Origin: Liolophura sinensis
Lineage: Eukaryota; Mollusca; Polyplacophora; Chitonida; Chitonidae
Assembly: GCF_032854445.1 (NCBI RefSeq)
Contig: NC_088295.1
Coordinates: 94,917,805-94,981,804 of the forward strand
Direction of reading: 5' to 3'
Length of the DNA: 64,000 nucleotides
Shown one piece after another: positions 11,601 to 24,439 of this stretch. The number at the start of each line of letters is the position of its first letter. Position 1 is the stretch's first letter. The notes beneath the pieces were generated by a model. The model made no database searches. It worked only from the letters and a program-made list of their open reading frames with translations, and had not been told where the DNA came from. The translations under genes were made by a program, and so were the position numbers.

Positions 11601-11869
11601 ATTGATGATACAAAGAGATTGTCATTGGTACAAAATGTAAGAATGGTTAAATTCAGGAAGGGTGCATGTAGAAACGTCTGGCGTGGGCGGATGCGTGGCT
11701 TGAACCATCTTATAGATATTGGTCACGATATGCCGTGCCGGATATTTAAATCATTTCATCAAGCAGTATATTTGATTTGGTTAGAGGCAGGATATATTAC
11801 CTTTGTTTTGAAACAGGAGAAACTATCTTTGTTTTAACACAGGATAGCATAGTTTTAATTTAGGATAAA

Positions 11870-11870
<1 letters not shown>
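11601..11870. other. Unique spacer with short degenerate repeat
   Basis: About three copies of a 34-bp motif with 'tttgttttgaaacagga' occur at 11788-11868. Otherwise I see nothing recognisable. Confidence 0.4.

Positions 11871-11919
<49 letters not shown>
11871..11919. repeat. (TA)n microsatellite
   Basis: Uninterrupted TA repeat of about 24 units. Confidence 0.95.
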
Positions 11920-11922
<3 letters not shown>

Positions 11923-12657
11923 TGTCCACAGAGGTCTTTATATAGGATATGTGTTACCAGTAACTAAGGAACATGTTACGTACATGTCAAAACAGGCAGT
12001 GGTTTAGTTACATGGCTAAATACTATATTTACTAATTTACTATACTATGTGTTAGCTGTGTAAAGTCAACATTATATACAGTATATGCTTAGTGTCTACT
12101 TGACAACAGCAGACGATTAACAACACGAAACCAGAAACGGCGAGTACTGACTTGAATTTAACACTTCACGCTTAACGCAACTGATCTCTCTCGACAAATA
12201 TTTCACAATGAAAATAATTGCTTACTGCTGTTTGCCTCCTACCCTGAAAAAGGATGATGCACGCCTGTAATTGTTCCTTGTTCTTGGAGATTTATATCTG
12301 AAGTTTTCAACGCTGACAAAAGGGTCACCTAAGGAGAGAGCCCCCCATAGGCCACTCCAGCGTGTAGGTTAACACTGCTCCATTTCATTGGCTATCTCAG
12401 CCTAGATTGTCCCGCCCCTTTTATTCATAAGGCTGATAGGAGTTACCTCCCTTCCCCCATAGTTACTCCCACAAGGCGGTTAACGGTTAAGTATTATGTT
12501 AAACCATTTAAATTCAAATTTTTCCAGTTACACGCGCTAGCTAATTTTTTTTTTTTTTGGAGCATTTCGTTTGTGCTGGAATTTTGTAACGGTTAAGACA
12601 GGAACAAAATTAGACAAGAAATTTAAGTCAGCGTAGCCTATATCAAAGGGTACTTAC
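11920..12657. other. Intron-like unique sequence
   Basis: Lies downstream (on the minus strand) of the donor of the exon at 12658-12724, so it is probably intron. It holds a GC-box-like cccgcccc at about 12413 and a CCAAT-type attgg at about 12389, with no other support for a promoter. Confidence 0.4.
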
Positions 12658-12724
12658 GTGTGTCGAGGGGCAGGAGTCCTTTATCCAATGGTGACTTCTT
12701 GGTCACCTCAAGGACTAGCTGTGT
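12658..12724 (-). CDS. Internal coding exon of an unidentified minus-strand gene
   Basis: On the minus strand a long pyrimidine tract (cactgttttttcctttt) ends in atttacag at 12725, and a 67-bp segment is followed by a perfect gtaagta donor at 12657. Only one of the three frames is open across it. That frame starts at the first exon base and reads 22 codons, including LVLEVTKKSPLD and KGLLPLDT, with one base left over (start phase 0, end phase 1). The peptide has normal composition and is not repetitive. I do not recognise the family. The exon at 54964-55042 on the same strand ends in the phase this one needs. The full gene lies largely outside the window or in exons I did not find. Confidence 0.75.
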
Positions 12725-15700
12725 CTGTAAATAAAAGGAAAAAACAGTGTAATTAACTGAAAATTTTGCTTGCCTCATAATATATAGTATTGATGTGGAA
12801 AATCATCTGTAAATCATTTCTTATTTATTTGCATTTATTGCATTTGAAGATAAATACACCACCCTTCCACTTACCACTCCAACGCCTTACTCCACTTTAC
12901 GCGGGCACAACCTTGTTGTTTACGGACAGATGGCATTTTGGGTGTGAAACAGAAATTCTCTGTCATCAATATCTAATCTGAAGACATATCATATTTCCAA
13001 AACGGTTAGGTTTTTAAAGTTGACTTCGAATAAAAACTGTCTTGTTATTTTCGTTGGGCAATAAGTTCCCTTTTCCTCAATCCAGTGAGCAAATACTTAT
13101 TTCGGAATGAACTTATATCTTGGTGTTTTCAATCATTCTTTACAGGATGTATATTCGACCAGTGAGAAACGAAGTGGCATTCTATATTATATTTACCAAT
13201 CGTTTTATATGATTAAATTGACTAAATCAGTCATCATGAAAACATTGCCATCTTGAAAACAATGTAATGAAGTAAATTCTTAGGTAAGTACCGTTCTGAT
13301 GTGGCGAGTACACGCAAGTTAGCTTAATAACTGCCTCTGTAGGTTTTCTTTCTCTTTTGCCTGGCCAAAGAGCAAAAACTGTGTTGGGGTGTAGAATGCA
13401 TGCACATAAGCGTTACACAGTCACACAATATTGAAGGTCAACGCATTTTGAGCGAAGCAAAGTTGTTTTCTTCAGTGCTTTGTGGGGTGTATACTTTATT
13501 TGATTTCTTTCCCACGGACCTGTCTCCGGGCGAGAACAGGTCAGGAATGTACCTTATATGGGACTATATAGACACTTGACCCAGCGACCAATGGCAGGAA
13601 TGTACCTTATGTGGGACTATATAGACACTTGACCCATCGACCAATGGCAAACATTTCCCACGCGCCAAGGAATTAAGTACATTACTCTGATGTTAACGTT
13701 GTGGGGCTTCACCTTTACTTGTGTAGAATTTAAGTATGGAATATCTGGAAAACAAAACAATATTTTTTATCAAATTCTGAATTTTTGGTGAAGCACAGGA
13801 CTGCCTCCTGAAACCGGATTACAGGTCATAGATACCCCCGGTATCTTATTATTTCTCAGCTGTCATTTGAGTTAACGCTCAATACGCATGTTCATATATT
13901 TTAGCCCTGCTTTAATTTGTTCAAATTTTATTGCAAACCGAGTTTTTAAACGAAATGCATAAAGTCTGATCAGTATGAGTCAATAGAGCGAACACAGGTA
14001 AGGATATTACCAGGGTATGTGTATTCACTCCATGACCGATTTTCCTTAACATGACAAGAAAGCTATTTAAGTTAAATCAAACGTTTACTTTAATCTAAAT
14101 ATATTATGTCAGTAGTATGAATAACAAATTTTGATGAGTTAAAAACTGTCTATTTATTTAATAAAACATTATATTAAAATATGAATGAAATGAAACGAGA
14201 GAGATATTAATTTACTTGAATTGGGTATCTAAATTTTTAGCTCTACCTTCTTGAAAAAAATAATTCAAAAATCAGCTCACAGTCAAAAAAGAAAAAAAGA
14301 AAAATAAAAAGAAAAGAGGAAATGATTTATTTACTAGTTCAATGTTAGGCTTTGTTTTGCCATACGTTTAAATATTAGAACTAATTCAAAACTATAACCA
14401 AACAGTTAAAAGCCACAGTAAAGCCAAACCTGCGTCCAGGTGTAATATTTGCTATGTAGACAATTTACCTGTAATAAATTGTATGCGAGCAATGCATTAA
14501 TTGCCAATAACAGTCATGTGTTAATTACACCATATTACAAACCTATTATTCTAACTGGAAATGCTGTGCCGTGGCGATGTCCGTTGTATTTTAGCATTGA
14601 TTTATTCCCGCTAACAAGGAAAGGTATTACTGGTAAATGTTACACTCACTGACAACTTCAACAAAACACTTTAATCTTATTCTTTTAATAAGAATTATAG
14701 TTTTAATGTAACCATTTGTTTTATATTCTGTTTCACATTTATATTTTAGTTACTTTTTTGTTAAATCACGAGCAGTAGATTCAGTTCCATATGTATACTA
14801 TATCTATTCCTATCTATTTTCGTAAAACGGCAAACCATTTGAGTTTGAGTGAAGAATTCAATTTTTAGTCAACAAAAGTTTTAAGCCAATCAGTTCTTTT
14901 AAATTAAATTCGATATCTGTAGTTTAGTTTTTGTTTATTCAGTGAACAAATCATTCATCAAGTCACCTGTTTTAAATTGAACGCCTTACTTTTATTTTAT
15001 TTACACAAAATATTTCATATTTGTCGGTAAACGACACGGTTATCAAATCAGTTCTAATTTAATTGTCTGTATTTCTATATCACTGAAGCAAAAGTTTTGT
15101 TTATTTAGCCAGCAAAACCTTTGGCAAATCCGTTCAATTAAACTTTGATTCATTTCCCCGCTTGTATTAAATGGCATACTACATTCGTTTATTCAATAAA
15201 ATCCGTTTATCAGGCTATTTGTTTTCAAATTCACCTTCCAGTTTGTACTCTGATGACCTAACATAGTTGTTTAAACGTGGTATGTTTGCCATGGTTAAGC
15301 TTAAACAACATTTGAATATTGAAAGAATGTTTGACACATATACTCTTTAAAACATATATATCAATAAAATTAAAAACATGTGTACTTAACCCACAATAAG
15401 GGGCATGTTTAAAAAACCTTAAGCAGCCGTGGCTGTTTAAATTTAAACTATAAAAATTCTCTTGTACTTTCTGAAGTTTTAAGATCCTATACATCTGTGC
15501 GTTGATGGTGGCATGCGCCTTTTCTCACGGCACCCGCAAACATGGTTCTTGTATGTCAATACCTGCATGAAGGTCTAACACAACTTTGTTATGAATAAAT
15601 TAATTAACAAAGTATATAACAGCCATCATTGCAGTATAGCATATATACATAAATAATCCATAATTATTCTTTGTACGGAAGCAGTAATTTACCAGAAGTA

Positions 15701-16062
15701 ACATAATGCATTTATAACGCTAGCTTCAACTTTGAGAATTCTATGGTTACACCAGGATTCAGCGGCAGAAGTTTCACCTATTCTGTTGTTACACTAGGTT
15801 TCAGCGGCAGAAGTTTCACCTTTATAATTTGAATTATTATAAGTTTTCAACTTCAGAAATATCATGAAACTAATGCTAGTTTTAAAAAAAGGCATTTTCT
15901 ATATTTACAAAAGAATATTTTTTATTTGGGTACAAAATGCCTAATACTAGACGGGGTCATGCATATGGTAAGCCAACAGCAGACGTGGAATTAAGAAAAC
16001 ACTTGACACAAGTCACTCTTAAATTCTTCAAAGATAAATCACTTCATTTAGGAGAATGTGAC
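12725..16062. other. Long intron-like AT-rich region
   Basis: About 3.3 kb of AT-rich unique sequence upstream of the minus-strand exon, probably intron. It contains a 53-bp tandem duplication (listed separately), an A/G-rich tract at about 14280-14325, and isolated donor-like sites at about 13266 and 13997 on the plus strand without matching open exons. The longest ORFs (67-78 codons) lack family motifs. Confidence 0.45.
13543..13648. repeat. 53-bp tandem duplication
   Basis: Two copies of a segment starting 'aggaatgtaccttat' and ending 'gaccaatggc' repeat at a 53-bp step, with two or three substitutions. Confidence 0.9.
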
Positions 16063-16297
16063 GCAGCGTAATGACCCAGTAGTCTCTCACCAATGCTGTC
16101 GCTGTGAATTCAAGTCCAGCTCATGCTGGCTTCCCCTCCAGCCGTATGTGGGAAGGCCTGCCAGCAACCTGCGGATGGCCGTGGGTTTCCCCAGGGCTCT
16201 GCCCGGTTTCCTCCCACCATAATGCTGACAGCCGTCGCATAAGTGGAATATTCTTGAATACGGCGTAAAACACCAATCAAATCAATAAATAAATACT
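16063..16297 (+). mobile_element. tRNA-derived SINE, 5'-truncated
   Basis: The copy begins within the tRNA-like head ('aatgacccagtagtctctc'), carries a B-box-like 'gaattcaagtcc', the conserved body ('cctgcggatggccgtgggtt', 'ctctgcccggtttcctccca') and ends 'cggcgtaaaacaccaatcaa' plus a taaa tail. The tail runs directly into the 75-bp minisatellite. No target-site duplication is visible, since the right flank is the array. Confidence 0.85.
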
Positions 16298-19200
16298 GAA
16301 CTCTAGTCTGAAGTAAAATTCATTTTGTTCTGTATCAGGACAGAGTTTTGTATTGGGGTGTAATTCTGGTCTGAATTTTAGTCTGAAGTAAAATTCAGTT
16401 TGTACTGTATTAGGACAGTGTTCTGTGTTGAGATGTAAAACCTGGTCTAAAGTTTGGTCCTAGGTAAAATTCAGTTTGTACTGTAGCAGGACAAAGTTTT
16501 GTGTTGAGATGTAATTCTGGTCTGAACATTAGTCTGAAGTAAAATTGAGTTTGTTCTGTATCAGGACAGTGTTCTGTGTTGAGATGTAATTCTGGTCTAA
16601 ACTTTGGTCTGAAGTAAAATTCAGTTTGTACTGTATCAGGACAGAGTTGTGTGTTGAGATGTAATTCTGGCCTGAGCTTTAGTCTGAAGTAAAATTGAGT
16701 TTGTTCTGTATCAGGACAGAGTTGTGTGTTGAGATGTAATTCTGGTATGAACTTTAGTCGAAAATAAAATTCATTTTTTTCTGTATTAGGTCAGAGTTTT
16801 GTGTTGAGATGTAATTCTGGTCTAAATTTTGGTCTGAAGTAAAATTTAATTTGTTCTGTAACAGAACACTGTTTTGTGTTGAGATGTAATTGTGGCCTGA
16901 GCTTTAGTCTGAAGTAAAATTGAGTTTGTTCTGTATCAGGACAGAGTTTTGCATTGAGATGTAATTCTGGCCTGAGCTTTAGTCTGAAGTAAAATTGAGT
17001 TTGTTCTGTATCAGGACACAGTTTTGTGTTGAGATGTAATTCTGGGGTAAATTTTAGTCTGAAGTAAAATTCACTTAGTTTTGTATGAGGACAGTTTTGT
17101 GACATGGCAAACTTGAGTTAGTTCTGTACTAGATCTGAACTTTAGAGTGACGAAGTATTCAGTTTGTTCTGTAGCAGGACAGAGTCTTGTAATGGGGTGT
17201 AATTCTGGTCTGAATTTTAGTCTAAAGCAAAATTCAGTTTGTTCTGTATCAGATCTGAACTTTAATCTGAAGTAAAATGCAGCTTGTTCCGTGTCAGAAC
17301 AGTTTTGTTTTGAGATGTGATTCTGGTCCGAACTTTAGTGTGAAGAAAAATTCAGTTTGTACTGTAGTAGGGCAATGTTCTGTGTTGAGATGTAAAACCT
17401 GGTCTGTACTTTATTCTGAAGTAAAATTCAGTTTGTACTGTATTAGGACAGAGTTTTGTGTCGAGATGTAATTCTGGTCTAAACTTTAGTCTGAAGTAAA
17501 ATTCAGTTTGTACTGTATTAGGACAGTGTTCTGTGTTGAGATGTAAAACCTGGTCTGTACTTTATTCTGAAGAAAAATTCAGTTTGTACTGTATTAGGAC
17601 AGAGTTTTGTGTTGAGATGTAATTCTGGTCTAAACTTTGGTCTGAAGTAAAATTCAGTTTGTTCTGTAACAGAACACTGTTTTGTGTTGAGATGTAATTC
17701 TAGTCTGAACTTTAGTCTGAAGTAAAATTTAATTTGTTCTGTAACAGAACACTGTTTTGTGTTGAGATGTAATTCTGGCCTGAGCTTCAGTCTGAAGTAA
17801 AATTGAGTTTGTTCTGTATCAGGACAGAGTTCTGTGTTGAGATGTAATTCTGGTCTAAACTTTAGTCTGAAGTGAAAGTCAGTTTCTACTGTATTAGGAC
17901 AGAGTTTTGTGTTGAGATGTAATTCTGGTATCAACTTTTTGAGCAAAATCCATTTTGTTGTGTATTCTGTAATTCCGGTATCAAATTGAATGTGTTCTGT
18001 ATCATGACAAAGCTTTCTGTTGAGATGTAATTCTGGTCTGAACTTACGTCGAAAGTAAAATTGAATTCGTTGTGTATCAAATTTAAGTCTTAGTCTAAAG
18101 TAAAATTCAGCTTGTACTGTATCAGGACAGAGTTTCGTGTTGAGATGTAATTCTGGTATGAACTTTACTCTGAAGTAAAATTCGGTCTGTTTTGTATCAG
18201 GACAGAGTTTTGCGTTGAGATCTAATTCTGGTCTGAACTTTAGTCTGAAGTAAAATTCAGTTTATACTGTATTAGGACAGTGTTCTGTGTTGAGATGTAA
18301 AACCTGGTCTGTACTTTAGTCTGAATTAAAATTCAGTTTATACTGTATTAGGACAGAGTTTTGTGTTGAGATGTAATTCTGGTCTAAACTTTGGTCTGAA
18401 GTAAAATTCAGTTTGTTCTGTAACAGAACACTGTTTTGTGTTGAGATGTAATTCTGGTCTGAATTTTATTCTGAAGTAAAATTCAGTTTGTACTGTATTA
18501 GGACAGTGTTCTGTGTTGAGATGTAAAACCTGGTCTGTACTTTAGTCTGAATTAAAATTCAGTTTATACTGTATTAGGACAGCGTTCTGTGTTGAGATGT
18601 AATTCTGGCCTGAGCTTTAGTCTGAAGTAAAATTCAGTTTGTACTGTATTAGGACAGAGTTTTGTGTTGAGATGTAATTCTGGTCTGAACTTTAGTCTGA
18701 AGTAAAATTTAATTTGTTCTGTAACAGAACACTGTTTTGTGTTGAGATGTAAAACCTGGTCTGTACTTTAGTCTGAATTAAAATTCAGTTTATACTGTAT
18801 CAGGACAGAGTTTTGTGTTGAGATGTAATTCTGGTCTGAACTTTAGTCTGAAGTAAAATTCAGTTTGTACTGTATTAGGACAGTGTTCTGTGTTGAGATG
18901 TAAAACCTGGTCTGTACTTTAGTCTGAATTAAAATTCAGTTTATACTGTATTAGGACAGAGTTTTGTGTTGAGATGTAATTCTAGTCTAAACTTTGGTCT
19001 GAAGTAAAATTCAGTTTGTTCTGTAACAGAACACTGTTTTGTGTCGAGATGTTATTCTGGTCTGAATTTTATTCTGAAGTAAAATTGAGTTTGTTCTGTA
19101 TTAGGACAAATTTTTGAATGGAGATGTAATTCTGGTCTGAACTTTAGTCCGAAGTAAAATTCAGTTTGTTCTGTAACAGAACACTGTTTTGTGTTGAGAT

Positions 19201-19560
19201 GTAATTCTGGTCTGAACTTTGGTCTGAAGTAAAATTCAGTTTGTACTGTATTAGGACAGAGTTTTGTGTTGAGATGTAATTCTGGTCTGAGCTTTGGTCC
19301 GAAGTAAAATTCATTTTGTTCTGTATCAGGACAAAGTTTGGTGTTGAGATGTAATTCTGGTCTGTCCTTTTTTCTGAAGTAAAATCCAGTTTGTACTGTA
19401 TTAGTTCAATGCTCTGTGTTGAGATGTAATTCTGGTATCAACATTTTGAGTAAAATCCAATTTGTTCTGTATTCTGTAATTCCGGTATCAACTTTTTGAG
19501 TAAAATCCATTTTGTTCTTTGTCAGGATGGATATTTTGTGCTGAAGCTGTGTATCAGGAA
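16298..19560. repeat. 75-bp minisatellite, about 43 copies
   Basis: The unit contains 'gtctgaagtaaaattcagtt', 'tgttctgtatcaggacagag' and 'ttttgtgttgagatgtaat'. Variant types (for example 'aaaacctggtctgtac' versus 'aattctggtctgaac', and 'ctgtaacagaacactg' versus 'ctgtattaggacagag') recur in mixed order. Being 25 codons long, the unit yields minus-strand ORFs (16791-17105, 17518-17946) that are array shadows. Confidence 0.95.
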
Positions 19561-20303
19561 AAAGTTTTGTGTGAAGATTTTAAAAAGATTTGCATCTTGG
19601 CAGTTTTCATCTCTGACCATTTTTCATTACTAAAGGTCAAAGATGTATCTGTGATATTAGATAGTGTTGGGCTCATGTCCTCTACCTAAACTCTGTCATG
19701 TGACTTCCGTCCAGAGTTCCTAAGTTGTTCTGATAATTATTAACACGGCATGCAGAATTATCTCCACCTGGTTTGCGTCTTCCCATAGCCTAATACCATA
19801 ACACACATCAAGTTTCAATTTCCACATAACATTTATTCCGACACCAGAAATACCGTACTGCATGGTCGACCGCGTAGTACACTGTTGAATGTGTTATATT
19901 GTTTGTTTATATACATGTAAATATCTTCAGGATTTATTTTTAAAACAAATGTTTGCATAAATGTTAGGCGTATATAGCAGAGACAATGAAAATTAAAATA
20001 AAGTAATATGATATGCCATTTTCTAACTCGCAATATTTGTACCAAAAGAGCAGCTAAATTCTGTGTCACCAGCAATATAGATATGCCCTGTGTCGTCAGC
20101 AAGATCGTTGTAGCTTTTTCTCGACACTGAAGTATCAACCCCTCCCACGTAAAAAAAACTCCAGCAAATTTCATACCTATTGCAAAGCTCTCTGTGTTGT
20201 ATACATGTCAGCCTGTCACGTCCAAGTGAGCCGGGTTCAGTAAGGAAGAAAAATCATGTTTATCCCATTTTGAGCCTTCTAAACATTTTCAACTCTAAGA
20301 CAA
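19561..20303. other. Unique spacer
   Basis: AT-rich unique sequence. The 113-codon minus ORF (19833-20174) shows no motif or splice context that would support a gene. Confidence 0.4.
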
Positions 20304-21037
20304 CCTTTCTCCATCTACACTCAACCTGTTTCTGGTGTGGACGTGGAGCTTACATTACCTTTCTCCATCTACACTCAACCTGTTTCTGGTGTGGACGTGG
20401 AGCTTACATAACCTTTCTCCATCTATACTCAGCCTGTTTCTGGTGTGGACGTGGAGCTTACATTACCTTTCTCCATCTACACTCAACCTGTTTCTGGTGT
20501 GGACGTGCAGCTTACATAACCTTTCTCCATCTATACTCAACCTGTTTCCGGTGTGGACGTGGAGCTTACATTACCTTTCTCCATCTACACTCAACCTGTT
20601 TCTGGTGTGGACGTGGAGCTTACATAACCTTTCTCCATCTACACTCAACCTGTTTCTGGTGTGGACGTGGAGCTTACATTACCTTTCTCCATCTACACTC
20701 AACCTGTTTCCGGTGTGGACGTGGAGCTTACATTACCTTTCTCCATCTATACTCAACCTGTTTCTGGTGTGGACGTGGAGCTTACATAACCTTTCTCCAT
20801 CTATACTCAACCTGTTTCTGGTGTGGACGTGGAGCTTACATAACCTTTCTCCATCTACACTCAACCTGTTTCTGGTGTGGACGTGGAGCTTACATTACCT
20901 TTCTCCATCTACACTCAACCTGTTTCCGGTGTGGACGTGGAGCTTACATTACCTTTCTCCATATATACTCAACCTGTTTCCGGTGTGGACGTGGAGCTTA
21001 CATTACCTTTCTCCATCTATACTCAGCCTGTTTCCGG
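20304..21037. repeat. 54-bp minisatellite, about 13.6 copies
   Basis: The unit reads 'cctttctccatctacactca', then 'acctgtttctggtgtggacg' and 'tggagcttacatta'. Copies are highly alike and differ mainly at four alternating sites. It has no stop in any of the three plus frames, so ORFs of 292, 237 and 88 codons overlap in different frames. That pattern marks them as artefacts of the repeat. Confidence 0.95.
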
Positions 21038-21274
21038 AACCGTTTTAGAACATTGTAAACCGCATTCAAACTATATGTTTACCACAGGAAAGAATGCAAA
21101 GGCTACAGCTTGGAAACAATCAAAGGTGTGTTGGTTAAAGTAATTTACTAGTTTACCATTTTACACACCAATAACCATACACATGCTGGAAAAATATGAA
21201 AGCACACATGATCTGGAGGAATTCCACGGCTGTTTAAAAGCCAATGGGATAAAACTCGACGAAGTCGAACTTTA

Positions 21275-21374
21275 CTTACTTTGCTTGGTCTCTGTATAGC
21301 TTACTTTGCTTGGTCTCTGTATAGCTTACTTTGCTTGGTCTCTGTATAGCTTACTTTGCTTGGTCTCTGTAAGG
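21275..21374. repeat. 25-bp minisatellite, 4 copies
   Basis: Unit 'cttactttgcttggtctctg' plus 'tatag'. On the minus strand each unit contains an acceptor-like tatacag, the 12 bases AGACCAAGCAAA, and a donor-like gtaagc or gtaagt. The array therefore looks like tandem copies of a micro-exon with its splice sites. Confidence 0.9.
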
Positions 21375-23457
21375 CTTAAATTTGATTGCCTTTAATTTGA
21401 CTTCAAGTACATAGATAAATATGGAATAAAATCCATCGTTTATGCCTTCATTGTTAAGATACAACAGGAGCAAATCACACATGCTAGCGGACATAAGTCT
21501 GCCTCGTTTTCTGGGACACTCAGACTCCACTAATCATGGCATTGTGTCACTATTCGTAACCAAAATAACCTATACTGAAATGAACGACGAGGCGGGCGGT
21601 TGTGTAAGATAAGCCTCGGAATAAGGTAGACTTACAGAATGATTTATAGAAAATGCCTTTCTTAATTACAAAAAATGTATTTCTTTATGAAATATCTTTG
21701 ATATAAATTTTTACCTTTGGTTTATGACGTGCTTTAGCTCCACTCAACCTCAAAACATCCAGCATTGAGAACCCAAACTAGACTCCAGCCAATACATATC
21801 TCTACTGGTAAATTGAGGAGTATATAATCGCAAAAGTATATATACTACACGCATCGTGTAAAAGATCATTCTAGTGGTATTTTTGCATCGATTTATCGCG
21901 CACTGAATACATATTTTGTGAGCTCTGTACGGTCCTGCAGCTAATGTTACCTATCACGGTCCAATGAAAACATTGTACTTATATTCTGTAAGATTCTGTA
22001 AGATTGGCCAATTCCCGAACACAACGTCACAATGAGATCTCGTAAACTCACGTCGTCCTCATGCAGTATAGACGGTTTTGTTGGAAATTATCGACTGGAG
22101 ACTTTCAATATTACAAACAGTTTACCCTTTTACCCAGTGTGTAATCCATATGAGCATCCTCAACTACTGTCAGAAATGTTTCACAAAAGTTTTTGCATGA
22201 ATTGCTTAATGTTTACATGAAAATTGTGAAACATAGCGAGAACAGTTTTTCCATATCGAACGGAGTTTATCATCTACAATTCTCAACTTTCTTCTACCAA
22301 AAGAACATTGTAGCTGAAGATCACCTGAATGTACTAATTCTATGTCTTTCATTTCCAGTGATACGGAATGCACAATGTTGCCTTCAATATCACGAAAGAA
22401 AATAAAGCAAATACATTAAAACGACTCGAATGTATGCGTCATGCGTCAAAACAGACATTAGTCAATAATCACAAGACCAATTCCCAACACTCCGTTTAAT
22501 ACAAGCTATCAAATAACTAAGAAAGTATATAAAGTTCGAATAATGATGCTGTAAAGATGCAAGGTATAACTATAGGCGAACGAGTGAAATCAGTTCAAAA
22601 GTCCCGTAAACCGATGATGTGAATGCCGGCCGGATTACATGTATGCGGAGACATTCCACCATGAAGCAGTGTTCACCTCATCTAAGGATCAATCACCTGT
22701 GCTTAGCAAGTACACGCTTATATATGTAAGACGGGCTTTATAAATCCAAGTGCAAAAATTACGTGCTTTAAGACAGTCGTCCGTTTATTTATCGTTTTGC
22801 TTTGTAATAAGCCTGCAAGTGCTGGCCTCTCATTCCGAGGTTGAGACATATATTATATCGTGTTGAATGAAATCGCCATGTCAGATATATAAATTAAAAC
22901 ACAACTTAGATATATAATTCTGATTAACTAAACTTATGGTTGATGATTTGGTTACGGATTAAGCTGACACGCCTAGAATATTGCTCCCATCTTCCCGGCA
23001 TCATGGTAAATTGATGACTGTTTTCTCTACATGACTGCTTCTCAGTTTCGTGGAGACTTTCTTGTTCTCCGCTGGTTCGCGTTGAACCTTTGTTTTGGAA
23101 ATTGGTCTTGTGATTATTGACCTGGAACGTCCCTCATTGATGACGTGCTGATGCACCTATACACATGTCTGTTACGGCACCTGAAGTCTACTTTACCGAG
23201 ACAGGTTGACTGTTTCAGTCCTTGTCACGTGAACCGGTTATTTATTTCTATGTATGGATATTTTGGTAAGTTTCTTCTTTTTACAGAACTTAAATATTTT
23301 CTGATATTTTTATAAGTTGGTACAGTTAGATGTTAGTTAATTTTTTCATCTATAGACGATGTCTCTTTTTACGAGCTACACTTGCAAATTTCGTCCCCAA
23401 GTTAAAGAAGGTATTTTGTACATGAGCTTTTTCTACCATCTTATAGATGCTTACACT
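21375..23457. other. Unique region, no gene called
   Basis: AT-rich unique sequence. A plus-strand segment at 23217-23264 lies between an acceptor (actgtttcag) and a donor (ttttg then gtaagt) and is open in two frames, but it is short and unsupported. ORFs at 22032-22405 have no recognisable domain. Confidence 0.35.
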
Positions 23458-24245
23458 TGATAGTTCCTTCTCAAGTTATACATATATTCCAGCTGTCCGA
23501 ACTACAGATCATAGTTCCCTCTCAAGTTATACATATATTCCTAGCTGTCCGAATTACAGATCATAGTTCCTTCTCAAGGTATACACATATTCCTAGCTGT
23601 CCGAATTACAGATCATAGTTCCTTCTCAAGTTATACATATATTCCTAGCTGTCCGAATTACAGATCATAGTTCCTTCTCAAGGTATACACATATTCCTAG
23701 CTGTCCGAATTACAGATCATAGTTCCTTCTCAAGTTATACATATATTCCAGCTGTCCGAATTACAGATCATAGTTCCTTCTCAAGTTATACACATATTCC
23801 TAGCTGTCCGAATTGCAGATCATAGTTCCCTCTCAAGTTATACATATATTCCTAGCTGTCCGAATTACAGATCATAGTTCCTTCTCAAGTTATACATATA
23901 TTCCAGCTGTCCGAATTACAGATCATAGTTCCTTCTCAAGTTATACATATATTCCAGCTGTCCGAATTACAGATCATAGTTCCTTCTCAAGTTATACATA
24001 TATTCCTAGCTGTCCGAATTACAGATCATAGTTCCCTCTCAAGTTATACACATATTCCTAGCTGTCCGAATTGCAGATCATAGTTCCCTCTCAAGTTATA
24101 CATATATTCCTAGCTGTCCGAATTACAGATCATAGTTCCTTCTCAAGGTATACACATATTCCTAGCTGTCCGAATTACAGATCATAGTTCCTTCTCAGGT
24201 TATACATATATTCCTAGCTGTCCGAATTACAGATCAAAGTTCCTT
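23458..24245. repeat. 52-bp minisatellite, about 15 copies
   Basis: The unit contains 'tcatagttccttctcaagtt', 'atacatatattcctagctgt' and 'ccgaattacaga'. A CTA deletion variant (attccagctg instead of attcctagctg) recurs in several copies. Confidence 0.95.
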
Positions 24246-24439
24246 TTCTAAGTTATACAGATGATGGTATATTGTCCGAGCTACAACTGATGGCTCTTTT
24301 CAGGTTAACAAAATGATGGCTTTTTTCCACGCTACTGTTAATAATTCCTTCTGTAACTTATAGCTGATGGTTGTTTCTAGATCTATGGCTGAAAGTTCCT
24401 TTTCCAAGATGAAGGCGATGGTTCTCTTGTACGAGTTAA

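Noticed and set aside
16791-17946. Minus-strand ORFs of 104 and 142 codons
   Set aside because: They are made of the 75-bp unit and end wherever an indel or variant brings in a stop.
20180-21058. 292-codon Cys-rich repeat ORF
   Set aside because: The 54-bp unit is open in all three plus frames, giving several overlapping ORFs. A real gene would be expected to keep only one frame open.
23262-23287. A 25-bp intron bounded by gtaagt and tttacag
   Set aside because: It is shorter than introns that the spliceosome normally removes. The two sites, if used, must pair with others.
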